NCBI GenBank assembly: GCA_020726505.1
Contig: JAHLEZ010000008.1
Span: forward strand, 558,001 to 622,000
Length of the DNA stretch: 64,000 bases
Source: Leptodontidium sp. MPI-SDFR-AT-0119
Lineage: Eukaryota > Ascomycota > Leotiomycetes > Helotiales > Leptodontidiaceae
Reading direction: 5' to 3'
Below the pieces are notes generated by a model. It searched no databases and was not told the origin of the DNA. It saw nothing but the letters and a program-made list of their open reading frames with translations. The translations under genes and the position numbers were made by a program. How positions within the stretch are numbered: position 1 is the stretch's first letter; each line of letters opens with the position of its first letter. This document shows positions 45,709 to 56,183 of this stretch, in pieces.

Positions 45709-46040
45709 ACACGGCTGCATAGGAGGTAGAGCGCGAGTGTTTCGGGAAGCAAGCATGGTCTTTTTACCTGTTTTCTGAGTGTCGGTAGCCTTACCGTGGG
45801 AAGGGCATTGGATATGCTGGGTGACTGGGTAAAAAGGTGTGTAAGACAGGGATGGGGGCGCATGCTGGGCTTTTGAATGCATGGCCCTGGGTATGCGCGC
45901 GAGTATATAGACGGCGTTATCCCGTCGTTCAATTCAGCGAGTTTTTGCGTACTTCCTCATACAAATTTTGCGTTATTGCATAGATTTCTCCTCGCTAGTC
46001 AGCCTCACATTTCCACGCTACGCCCTCGAACGCCCTCAAT
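45709..46040. other. Leader region of the first C2H2 gene
   Basis: No gene. The end (CGCTACGCCCTCGAACGCCCTCAAT, 46017-46040) resembles 47888-47935 upstream of the second C2H2 gene, so the duplication probably included the leader. Confidence 0.5.
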
Positions 46041-47270
46041 ATGCAGGACGGCAGCCACCAACATCATTCGACCAACCAGATTAACTCCCAGCCTGATCTC
46101 AGTCTGCCTCTCAGCACCGACTGGGGTTTTGAGGGCGAGACTTGGGACGGGTAAGTTTTTTTTTTTTTTTTTTTTTCTAACTTGCAAAGGTATTTATGCT
46201 CTGCCTCGGACTCTCTCTCCTCTCCTGTTGTAGGCATCCGTAGCAACTCCCCCAACACCAGTGGGATTTTATCGGAGCGACAACTACGCGTGGATGCCTG
46301 CAAGGACTTAGGATTCTCTGGCCTCGATGCCTCACTGGGCTTTGCCTCACTGGGCTTCCTTGAGCATAAACACATCCTGGGCGTCAGTCATTCCCATCTT
46401 CGGGCCTGCAACACCAGGGCATCAATTGGTGCTGGTATACAAGATCTCACCAATCTTCCATACCCTTTCGATGGAACGAAGGTATTCGTGAGAGATCTTA
46501 ACCAGACCACTCTTATTCCGAATCGCCAATTCGTAGCAAATGTCCCCTGGGACTTCGCACCACAGTCTCCAGCCTTCAACACCAGCCCTTGGTTCTCTGA
46601 GAATGACGTCAACACCTCAACTCCAGCTTCCATCAGCGGGTGGGTGAATGGGCAGGATGGTTCCGCCGCCCAGCAGCCAAATATGGTACCTTTCGACTTC
46701 AACTCCGTGAACTCAATCAATCCGAAGGGCTTCAACTCGGGATCGGTGCGAACACCAGGTGCTGTGTTGGATGGGATGGGTAATCTCACCCAGCACAACA
46801 ACTTCTGGGTGGCACCAGCACCCTCTGCTGTTCTAGATGTCATGGGAAACTTCCCCCTAAACATCAACTCCGGCATGGCCGCGGCGCCGTTCGCTGTGCC
46901 AGACAATATGGGAAGTTTCGCCCCATTCGTTGGCTTCGGAATGTCGCCAGCCGTCGCTCCACTTGACCCTCTGGCCAACTTCACCCCAAGCATGAACTTC
47001 ATGCAAGCCTCTCCTATGCAGCCCATTTCGTCTGGCCCAACAACTTCTACGGCGATTTCTCGTCACGGCCGCCATCATCAATGCCGTTTCCCGGGCTGTA
47101 ACAAGAGTTTCCGACGCAGCTCAGATCGTAACCGCCACGAAGATACCGTTCACTCAAACGTTGGATTTCACTTCTGCCCGGTTGTTGGATGCAACAAAAG
47201 TTTCGGAGGGGGTGGAGGTGGATACAAGAGGGCCGACAAGGTTATTGAACATCTTAGGAAGAAGCATTAA
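46041..47270 (+). CDS. C2H2 zinc-finger protein A (396 aa)
   Basis: Exons 46041-46150 and 46190-47270 (1191 nt). The 39-bp intron starts GTAAG, has a run of about 20 T, a TTCTAAC branch and ends CAAAG; the more tempting GTTGTAG acceptor gives a stop. Exon 1 encodes MQDGSHQHHSTNQINS and ends TDWGFEGETWDG. The long middle is rich in Asn, Pro, Phe, Met and Ser (repeated LDxMGN-like words at VLDGMGN, VLDVMGN, VPDNMGS) and could be an activation region. Two C2H2 fingers finish the protein: CRFPGCNKSFRRSS then HEDTVH, and CPVVGCNKSF, a Gly run, then HLRKKH. Probably a DNA-binding regulator; targets unknown. Confidence 0.8.
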
Positions 47271-48052
47271 TTTTGGATACGCGAGGGCATGATTGGCTCT
47301 GCCTGGTTCGGCCGGCTCAGATGATTTTGGAGCGATGACTTCGAGAATACAGAGACGAGATTGTTTGGATTTCTTTGACCAGACGAACGGGACTATTCTG
47401 TTGCTTTATCTCATAGATGCCCTTTAGGGTCTCTTTGGCTTGGATGACTCTGTTTTTGATTTTTGGTACTTTGATGATTACTTTAGATTGTTGACTATTG
47501 AATTTGATACTTCCCGTGCTCTGCTTCCTCCTTATCGCTATTTGCTATCATCCAACTCCCATCCCACTCTCTACTCTAATGAATAGCCGTGTAACGTTGA
47601 GGAGCCGGAGTTGTATTTGGCAAGCAATGAAGTTGCCGAGGTTGTTGTGCATTTGGTAGAATTAGATGGGTTGAAACAGGAGCCGCGTTAAATTCTGGCG
47701 TGGCTTCATTGGAAATTCAGGGATGGCAAGGATTCATCTCGTTGCCAAGCATGGGCTGGATAGGTACGCATCGAATGGGACATACCCATAGATGGCGTTG
47801 ATTTCATGCAGTGGTGACAGCTCTGCTCACATGTGTCACCTTGGAAAGCATCTAATCTTGTTTTCATTGGTCTTCCTCATTTTTGGCGCTACGCCCTCGT
47901 CCGCCCTCAATCGCCCTCAATCGCCCTCTCAGTGCAGCTGCAGCCAAGTTCGCAACCCGAAATTCGTAGCTCAGCTAATTGCGGCACGCATAATACCCGG
48001 CCTCATGACACCCAGCCTCGCCTCATGACTAACGTACATTTCAGCGCGGAGG
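47271..48052. other. Intergenic between the C2H2 paralogs
   Basis: No gene. CGCCCTCAAT units repeat at about 47889-47935 (CGCCCTCGTCCGCCCTCAATCGCC...), matching the leader of C2H2 gene A. The position equal to the ATG of gene A reads GTGCAG here, so that start is lost in gene B. Confidence 0.5.
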
Positions 48053-49185
48053 GTGGCGCTGGGGCGGAGTGACGCCCTGGAAACGCTGGAAAGGTATCGG
48101 CAACTCTTAGAGCAAGACGACGATAAGAAGAGGTCTCGTTCCTGTATGCTCTACAGACACCATTTAAGATGTGAGTTTTTTTTCTTTCCTCAACTGACGC
48201 TGAGTAGGAAGAGATTCAACTTTTTACCACATGGACCTACTTTACTGGGAGGGAATGGCTCTCGAGTCAATCATTTGGATGATAGCCTCGCACTACACTC
48301 ACTTGCACCACACCCTTCTGCAAGCTTAGCATCCTTCACTACCCTCGACGAGAATCATGACATTCATTTCACACTGGATGACTCGACGTGTGATGGGTTC
48401 TTTGCTGCCAATCATGGGTCGTTGATTATAAGGGACACTTTTCCGGGCTCACCTCTTCCGCACTCATCTGGACTGGAGAGTTTCAACGGTTTCAATACCA
48501 CGCCTACAGCTCCGCTATTCAGTGCCCCGGATTTCCTCCTCGCAAGCAATGCTGCTGGATATGTGGTTGGACACTCTTTTGACTCATTCAACAATGTTTC
48601 CGACAGTGGCCTGAACCAAGTACTCTATGATCAACTTGAGTACTTCCCAGGTCAAGATCTCCCAAACCCTGCTCCACCTGCAGTCGCCACGCACCGTTGC
48701 ACAAAATGCGGCTGTGAAAATTCCCCAACAAGACTGGGTGACTTCGGCTTCTCAGGATCGTTTTTCCGACAATGACACCCATGGCCAAAGAGCAGGACGA
48801 CAGCTATCCTTTCACGAGCATGTCACCAGTCAATCTCCCGTACTCAAATTTCGATGATTGGCAGGATACCGACTTCAACTCCACTGTCCGTCTCTCTACC
48901 TCAACTAGCAGTGGTAGCCTCATCCCTGTTGCTGCTCCTCCAGCTTCATCAGAGCCTATCACCAACACACGCACCCAATGCAACTTCCTGGGCTGCGTTC
49001 GGACTTTCAAGCGTCCCTCAGACCGTAAGCGCCATGAAGATAGTGTCCACTTGAATGTGCCTGGAACCTACCTCTGCCATGTCCCAGGCTGCCCAAAGAG
49101 TCAAGGGAAGGGATACAAAAGGGCTGATAAGGTCACCGAGCATCTCTGGAAGAAGCATGCTAATCTTGGGTACATCAAGGCTTGA
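48053..49185 (+). pseudogene. C2H2 zinc-finger paralog B, probably broken or mis-spliced
   Basis: Two overlapping frames together resemble gene A. The first (48053-48775) has a possible activation region (SGLESFNGFN, PLFSAPDFLLASNA) but ends in a stop. The second (from 48772) carries both fingers: CNFLGCVRTFKRPS then HEDSVH, and CHVPGCPKSQGKGYKRADKV then HLWKKH, clearly paralogous to gene A. I could not find a GT-AG intron joining the frames without a stop. A GTGAGTTTTTTTTC element near 48172 resembles the intron of gene A. Either a frameshift has broken it or the true splice sites are unusual. The finger part itself is intact and similar enough to show a local tandem duplication. Confidence 0.55.
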
Positions 49186-50259
49186 GTATGGTGGTGGGAA
49201 GTGCTGATGATGGCTTGGAAGGCGTGGAGAGACGAGATGTCTGGCAGTTCCTTTGGCTGGATAGTTGGGGTGTTTTTGCTGATGTCTTTGCTGATGGCTT
49301 TGCTGATGTTTGTATTGATACTTTCAATGATTGCTCTTGATACTTAAGGGTCGAACTTGCTACTTACTGCGCCTTACTTGGTATTTATCGCGATGTGCTA
49401 TGGATCCTGCTTTTCACCTCCTCACTCTGACAAGTAAGATTTCGCTGCCGAGCTGGATGATGACAAAGAAGTATACTATTCCTCTTACTCCTCTCGTGAA
49501 GCATGAAGAATACCGTGAATACGTGAGCAACATGGCTTTTCCCCAAGGGAATATCAATACCGAAGGCACTTCATGTCCACAGCCCCAACACCATCGTCTC
49601 TTGCCTTAGTCCACGACACTTCACCAACATTCCATCTCCCCACCCCCCCCCCCCAAATCCCGACCAACATAACAATCCTTGTCCCAACTCATAAACCTAA
49701 AGCGTCTATCATCAACCTGTCTCGTCTCCTCCACTGTGAGATCATAGAATAAGTATATTGTATACCGAACCTTAAAAAAGATACTCTTGCACGAACCACG
49801 ACCAGCATCGCCAACATCGGCACGGCATTGCAAGACGCAAACTTTGAGGTTCGAGCCTGATTATTGGTGGATTATTGGGACGGTCGTTCCGAGGCTGGGT
49901 TGGAGATTGGCGTTCGGGTTGCTGCGGAGGGGGTAGACGTATGGGTAGGCCAGGATAGTTAGTTTGTGTTGCTTGAGGAAGAGTGGAAGGGGGGGTAAGA
50001 GGACTTGGTGTGGGTGTTGCGGATGAGCATGTGGATGTGGATGTTCTAGCTATACTTCTTCATCAAGCCATAAACGGTAAAGCGAGAGTAACTTATGACG
50101 CTCTTGCTCAACCGTGACAGTATCAAAGGACTTTGCAACACTTCCCACCGGGAAGTGAGGTGCGGGAAGCTTGTTTCCACTTTGAAGTGAACAGCTCTCA
50201 CGCACGTGATGAAGCCAGCGAAGCGTCCACCTTAACCTTCCCTGTTCCTCCACCACCCT
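49186..50259. other. Intergenic between C2H2 gene B and the NACHT 3' remnant
   Basis: No gene supported. GCTGATGTTTGTATTGAT-like and GATGTCTTTGCTGATGGCTTTGCTG repeats lie near 49270-49310 and a ten-C run at about 49646. Open frames are shadows. Confidence 0.4.
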
Positions 50260-50790
50260 TGCACATTAACATCGGCATCGTTTCTATCCTCTCCCATTGG
50301 ATAAATATCGGTCTCTCTTGCATCTCCAGTTGGACCTTCGGAGCTGGGAATAGTTGCATGACTCTCTGACTGGGAGAATCCGCTTGATACTTCCTCTTCC
50401 TTCTCTCTTGCTCGTTTGCTATTAGAATTCGCTCTATCTTCACACCCCTCGCTTTCCTCGTCCATTGGCATCTTTTCAGGATCTGCAGTGGTGTGCAAGA
50501 TGCGGCCAGTGCCATAAGCCTGGGCTGGTCGCGGATGGCCACTTGCTGGTAGTCGTTAATATCTTTTCCATTGCTATCCCCAACCACATTAGGATCCGCG
50601 TTGAAAGCCAGAAGTCACTTGACTGCGTTGAAGTCAGCACGATACGCTGCAACCTGCAGCGGAGTGACCTTGAAGCCAGATCCGTTTGGATCAGCCCCGA
50701 GGCTGAGGAGCTAAGCAAAGATGCAAAAGATAATGTCGTCAGTGTTTTTGTGTTTACATCCCGGGCCAAAATGGCACCCTATCCGTCTCA
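50260..50790 (-). pseudogene. Detached ankyrin-type 3' remnant of the NACHT gene
   Basis: On the minus strand, LLSLGADPNGSGFKVTPLQ followed by VAAYRADFNAV and LLAFNADPN shows two ankyrin-repeat units. A TGA interrupts between them at about 50617. It is followed by an acidic low-complexity tail (MDEESEGCED...). It is colinear with the NACHT gene but lies beyond MITE 1, so it is no longer part of its reading frame. It is inferred to be the lost C-terminus. Confidence 0.6.
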
Positions 50791-50811
50791 TTAGGAGCCG
50801 AGTGGCATCTA

Positions 50812-51010
50812 TCCCCTTAAGTGCGACAAACACAGCTCTTCAGGCTGTGCTACCTGAAGCGAATCACTAAACTGACGATCGCTCCAGGGACAAGAGCGCT
50901 AAGATGTCAGATCTTGCCCCTGTTAGCGCAAGGTCCTCGCTAAACGGATGGCCAGTACAGGCTTCACTACAGGGCCCTTCAGGCTGTGTTCTGAATCGCA
51001 CTTAAGGGGA
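50812..51010. mobile_element. MITE 1 (199 bp) inserted in the NACHT gene
   Basis: Perfect 15-bp inverted ends TCCCCTTAAGTGCGA / TCGCACTTAAGGGGA flanked on both sides by TA (50810-50811 and 51011-51012), as for Tc1/mariner-type insertions. Subterminal CTTCAGGCTGTG words occur near both ends (50837 and 50979) in the same orientation. No coding capacity. The NACHT stop codon lies inside the element. Confidence 0.85.
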
Positions 51011-53458
51011 TATCGTGACCGTAGTTCCCTAGGAGCCATTTGAGACCTCTCCAGTAACGAGCGTGCTGTGAGAGAATCTCTGGTATCGTTCCTTCCGATG
51101 TCGATTGAGCAATCTGAACCGATAGTTCTGCTTCGAGTAACTTCTTGGCATCCTTTCCTTCCATAAACCTGGAGAGAAGTTCTGTTGAAGATGGGACAGC
51201 GCAGAGCAGATTGAGCATCGTGAGGGCGTCACGTTGTGCCTGATTTAACGTATTCCCGGTGTTCGTAAGATTAACGAGCGGAAGCCGACCCAGCATATAA
51301 TATTGACCTGTGCCTGAGCTATGAATGATCCGATCCTGAATAGCGGGCAGTCTGGCAAAATGGCTCCTTTGTGGATCGTAGTACTGTATTAACAGGTCTT
51401 GAATATCGGATCTGTCCGCAAAATAGTGGGACCGCAGGCCGAAAGCACAAACTAAGGTGAGGCAATACGCTTCTCTATCTCTATCCCAGTCTGTCGATTT
51501 CCCTTCCGAATTTGCGGAAAGCGCTTGTCTTATACAGCTCAGTGCAAATTCATTGAAAATGATAACCTCGTCGAGTGCGAATTGGGAGACATGGGACTTC
51601 AGAATGAGCGGAGAAACGAGAAATTCCATCACCGTGTAGTGGGCAAGGGAGACCAAGTTGGGTTGTCCGGCAAATTGCTCCACCTGTTCTTGGACGATTG
51701 CGCCCGCAATTTCCGAACTTTCCCCGTCTTCTCTGGAGATCCTGCTCGGTCCTGAGGAGAAGGTGATGAGGCAACCACAGAGCTCCCGTAGGTCGTCGAT
51801 TCCACCGTCTTTTATCCAAAGCCCCTCAGCATCACCGCAGATCCAAATCAAGACGCGACGCACAAAGCCGCTATCTGCCTCAGGAATGTTCTCGAAAATT
51901 CTGATGTAAGTTTCTGCCAGATCCTTCGGAAGTTTTTCCAGTGCTTCTAGGATTTCTGATTCAAGACGAAGCCTCTCGATGGCATAGATTTGGCACTCGG
52001 CCCATCGGAACCTGGAAATGAAGAGGTTAGTGCAAGTTAGGAGATTACTCTGGGACAGGATCACAATACATTCCCTGGGCTTTGGCCACCAACACGCATT
52101 CTATTCGATTGAGCAAATGCCGGAATCGTCGTTTGAGGGGGCCTGCGAGAAGACGTGAATGTACGAACAACTTGATGTCCTCTTCGACAAGAAGATTGGA
52201 CATCGAAATGGCCTCGGATATGCCAGAAAACTTTCTTTCGATATCGAAGTACTCTCGACTCGTCACCAGCACTTTGATCTTTCTGAAACGAATATCAACT
52301 GCGATCGTTGCAATGACGGCGAGCATTTCGGAACGAGGCGTGCTCTCATCCACTGCATCGATCACAATATAGATCATTTTGAACCTCTCCAAGACCGCTT
52401 CGAGAGCATTCTCTAGCTCGGGGATGCTCGGTTCACACCCGTGGTCGTAGAGCTCCTTGAGCTGTGCTGGTATCCATTTTGCGTGTCTGCAGAGTTGTGC
52501 AATTGTCCATTTCAAGAATGATGTGCCTTCATCCTGGTTGTGGGAGTAGTGGCAATAGTAATATGCGCAACCGAGTTCGGGGTCACTACCGCAAATTGCT
52601 TTCAAATGTTCAATAATAAAGGATGCAAGTACCGTCTTACCAGAACCTGGAATCCCATGAATCCATAGAAAGTTTTGCGTACTTTCTTGACCACGCCAGT
52701 GGTTCCATTCGGGTGATTTGAGAAGCCAGGCGCTGGTGTGCTCTTCGTGCTTCTTGAAGGCTGCATTGTGAAGTAAAGACGGATTGACAGATTCGAGCCA
52801 CCGAGTGATTTCTCGCCTTTGGTTGTCTTCAGAAGCACAAGTCAGTGCATGAATTGTCCCAGACTATCAAGGACATTGGTTGACTGACATACCTGTTATT
52901 GTAAGTTCGAGCCTCTGCACTCCAGCTCTGATGTCCTTGATATCATGTCTAAATATGTTACATTATCAGTCACTGGGTCTGCGATGTCATCACGGGCTTC
53001 TGCTAAGGAAACACTTCTCACATCATGTCGCCTGTTATGGCAAGAAGCAGAGTTGACTTGTGCAACGAAATCTCAGCTAGCAGTTTCCTAGCCTTCGGTT
53101 GGGAGCCAAACGGCCAGGCAAGTTCGGAGACGGTGATCCTTCTCAATTTTCCCTTGGATGGTTCAGGAATGTCTGGAGGGAGAAGACCTCTGAGTGTTGA
53201 CAGACAACGCTGACAAGCCTCCACGGGGCCGCCTGCTTCAAACAAACTAGGGACCAGTCTGGTCGTGTTGGCATGCGAGTCCGCGGCACTGAAACTCTCG
53301 ATGATTGCTTTCAAAGATGTCACTTCCCCAAGGATCATCTGCATGTCCTTCGGGGCATCCTTGATAGATTCTATGCATTCTTTGCATGCGCGAATCACAC
53401 TATCGGCCAGCTGAATAAAAGCGATTACGCCCGCACCAGTGGACAACGGATCTGCCAT
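50979..53458 (-). CDS. NACHT-domain NLR-like protein, truncated by MITE 1 (760 aa)
   Basis: Spliced as complement of 53458-53022, 52948-52893, 52826-52070 and 52011-50979 (2283 nt). The N-terminus (MADPLSTGAGVIAFIQLAD) is a typical fungal NLR N-terminal domain, about 145 residues with a small linker exon (56 nt). The NACHT NTPase follows: Walker A GIPGSGKTVLASF, Walker B region MIYIVIDAVDES, and VLVTSREYFDIER. A winged-helix-like helical region (LPKDLAETYIRIFENIP, VSLAHYTVMEFLVS) comes next. Normal proteins of this type continue into ankyrin or other repeats; here the frame enters the MITE after YGHD and the last ten residues (IPLSAIQNTA) are MITE-encoded. Fungal NLRs act in non-self recognition; a repeat-less product may be non-functional or dominant. 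Confidence 0.88.
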
Positions 53459-53874
53459 TGTATGGGGACCGCTTGCGAATTTGCTCTATAGGGGTTGGCC
53501 AGACGGAGATATCGGTGCGATGTGCAGTGCCATGAGTCCTGGGAGTCGTCCAGATTCCCGGAAAGTGTTGTATGCAGCCCAAATATGGCTATTTGGACTG
53601 GTAGATACCTTGAGGTCAAATTCTAGTTCAGCCCACCATGAGGCTGGAATCCTGAGAGTCGTGGCTGTGCATAATTGGCCCCTTTTGCAGCTCACTAAGT
53701 ATCGCCCAGGTTGGCGGAGGTGGAGAGCCCTGTAAATTTGGCGATCCGCGCGCTGCATTGCCCAGGTTCCAGCGTAGGGCTCACTGAGTCCAGGTGAAGC
53801 CCACCCGTCAAAAGGGAATATCACCATTTTGTGTTGATTTCAAGTCTTCGACCAAGAGACACTAGGAAGGGTTA

Positions 53875-54011
53875 TCCCCTTAGCTGCCAGAAGCACCCTC
53901 GCCATGGCACCTGTGCTGAGCAACTGCTGTGGAAGCCACTAATTCTAGGCCTTCTCACTAAATCAGCCTAATAGGGCTCTTAGATGGCGCTCCTGGTGGC
54001 AGCTAAGGGGA
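53875..54011. mobile_element. MITE 2 (137 bp)
   Basis: Inverted ends TCCCCTTAGCTGCCA / TGGCAGCTAAGGGGA flanked by TA (53873-53874 and 54012-54013). Its TCCCCTTA end is shared with MITE 1, so both belong to related families. It lies 416 bp upstream of the NACHT start. Inner arms differ from MITE 1. Confidence 0.85.
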
Positions 54012-54234
54012 TACATTGGCTGTTTGAAGTGTTGCGCCAAGATTATTCACATGTTGGTTTTTCGCCGATGAGGTGATGGAGATGGAGACCCAGTATCCGA
54101 CAGGCTACGATTACGCTTACCGAGCATTGACTGTGAGGACGCTTCGCCGAAACTTGTTGGTCTAGCAGCGATACTCTTGAGTCCGTCAAAGTCTCCAAGA
54201 TAAGATTTTTCTAAGCATCAGTTAGCGAAAGCCC

Positions 54235-54792
54235 TTAAAGTGCGGCATTTTGCATGCATCTTACCTTTCTATTTCTAAGGATATGAAAATGTAAGATTCT
54301 TAGATCGCGAGGTTTCGGTTTTCTTGAGGGAGCTCCCACCATAAGCCTATATAACGCCGGATTAGTGGATTCCTCGGCCATTGCTCTGCCTTCGGTTGCC
54401 TGGCTTTGGCTGATTGAATCTAACTTGCTGTGGAATTTGGCTCTGAGGCTGGCACGCTTCAGATCAATGTAGGTATTATCGTAGGCTTGCTGTAGAAAGG
54501 TTTCTGAATCTGCACAAAACATCTCCAGGAACAAGGTTGTAATGATCCCGCAGTCTAAACCGTTTGTTTGCTTCTTGAAGTTCGTTCCTTGAATGGTATG
54601 TAATGCGGAGTCATTCTTGGCTTTTGTTCCGGCCATGAGGCAGCATGCTTCTCCAATGAAATTTCGGAAGGTGGTCACTATTGGGCCATGGATTGAATTG
54701 CCTGTAGTATCGAGGGAGTCCGTCAGAAGTATCGTGGGTCTTCGGTCATGCGTACCTGTGGCCAACCAATCCATATGACAGAGGATGACCAT
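54235..54792 (-). pseudogene. Ulp1/C48-like cysteine-protease fragment
   Basis: The frame contains ILLTDSLDTTG, a possible catalytic-Asp strand, and TNGLDCGIITTLFLEMF with the Q-x-N-x-x-D-C-G pattern around the catalytic Cys (KKQTNGLDCG). This is the C-terminal half of a C48 peptidase; a His-Trp start is replaced by CHMDW. Such domains are common in fungal genomes as parts of large transposons. The upstream half (54800-55540) lies in broken frames. Likely a relic rather than a working SUMO protease. Confidence 0.5.
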
Positions 54793-56183
54793 AACCGAGT
54801 GCTTTGCCCTTTGATGTACAGGGAATGCGTAACAGTCCTTCTAAAAGATCGAAGACTTTCTCTTTGATTTCAAGAAAGCCGGGATTTGTCCTGTTTTCAA
54901 CTGCTTTAGCAACGAATTTTGTAGTAGAACGAATTGTCTACAAAGAGGCGGCCATCTTTGTGATTCGCTGATGCCCAAATCATCGAACAGTTTGCAATCT
55001 CGTCGTTCAGCTACTCTCTATCATCGAGGGTCTCAACATCCTTATCACGAACCTGGCCTTTTCCCCAAATGTAATAAGGTTGAAGCAGCTTTTCTGATAG
55101 AGCAGAATCAGGCTGGTGGTCCGTCGACAAAGAAAATCCGCTTGAATTGCTCTCTACTAATGACGGGGGACGGGATATGCGACTTGGGGGAATAGTATGA
55201 CTCGAGGTTGCTGTAGAAGGAATACTTCCAAAGGACAGACAATGTTCCCGCGTTCTAGGATCTTCAGATTGAATCCGTTCCTGGATAGCAATTTGCGAAG
55301 TTTAACATAGTCTTAGAGTAGAAGGTCGCGACGTCTTCTATATTGCGCTGCGATCCGAGAATTGATCTTGAGTGAATGTCTTTCGTTGGTCCGAAAGGCC
55401 CTCATCAGGAACCTGTAAAGTATCTGGCTCTGGTTCGAACTTAAGTTGACCTCCATCTGCAAACTCGAGCAAGGGTGATTCTTTGTCATCGGACTTTGTA
55501 TCATCGTCAAAGGCTCCCAGACCTTCGTCGTAATCATTTGGAGTTTCTAAGAGCTCGAGAGATGCTGAACGACGAACTTTTATTGATCGAACAGAAGAGC
55601 AATCATGGTCCTTATCATAATATAAGGGATTACGCTGTATAAAGAGGGAGTATTCGTTGTGTGTTCAAGTGCCCCCTTACGAGCAGCCTTCATCCGATTG
55701 AGTTCACGTCGTCTTGACGTCTAAATAAACTCGGCATTTGGATAAAGAGTTGCTTCGGTCACAGGTATTCCCTGCGTCTCACATGCACCACTATCAGATT
55801 CTGTGTGCGGCTACGTTCTGAACGTCAGCCGAATCAGAGGACGGCTTGATGAGAAGTTGGAGATCGTTGAACTGGGCTGAAGGTCAGATGCCGAGTAAAA
55901 GTAGAATCAGAGGTTGGTTGAGGATGTGAAGCCAAACTCTGAGCGTAAAAAGATCCATTGATTCAGAGCAGAAGTTAAGTTTGGGAAAGGTTTTGCCAAA
56001 GGAAAACAGTTCAGGTATTATGCGCGTCCACTTTGACTAAATACATCACGTGAAGGACGAGATTTTACTCGCGAAGCTACCACCCACATACACTGTTCTC
56101 GACGCATCCACGCTCCTCATTTGGTAAATAATAGCTTTTCGACTAGGAGGATTTGCCCCTCCCCCGCTCCGAAGCGTCGAACC
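54793..56183. other. Relic-rich intergenic region
   Basis: A minus-strand frame at 55313-55537 and others are short and could be the N-terminal remnants of the C48-type protein. No intact gene is supported. The last about 80 bases before 56184 belong to the 3' side of the MFS gene. Confidence 0.4.

Noticed and set aside
46151..46189. Run of about 20 T read as a terminator
   Set aside because: It is inside the 39-bp intron of C2H2 gene A, between the donor and a TTCTAAC branch site; this is a fungal gene, not a bacterial one.
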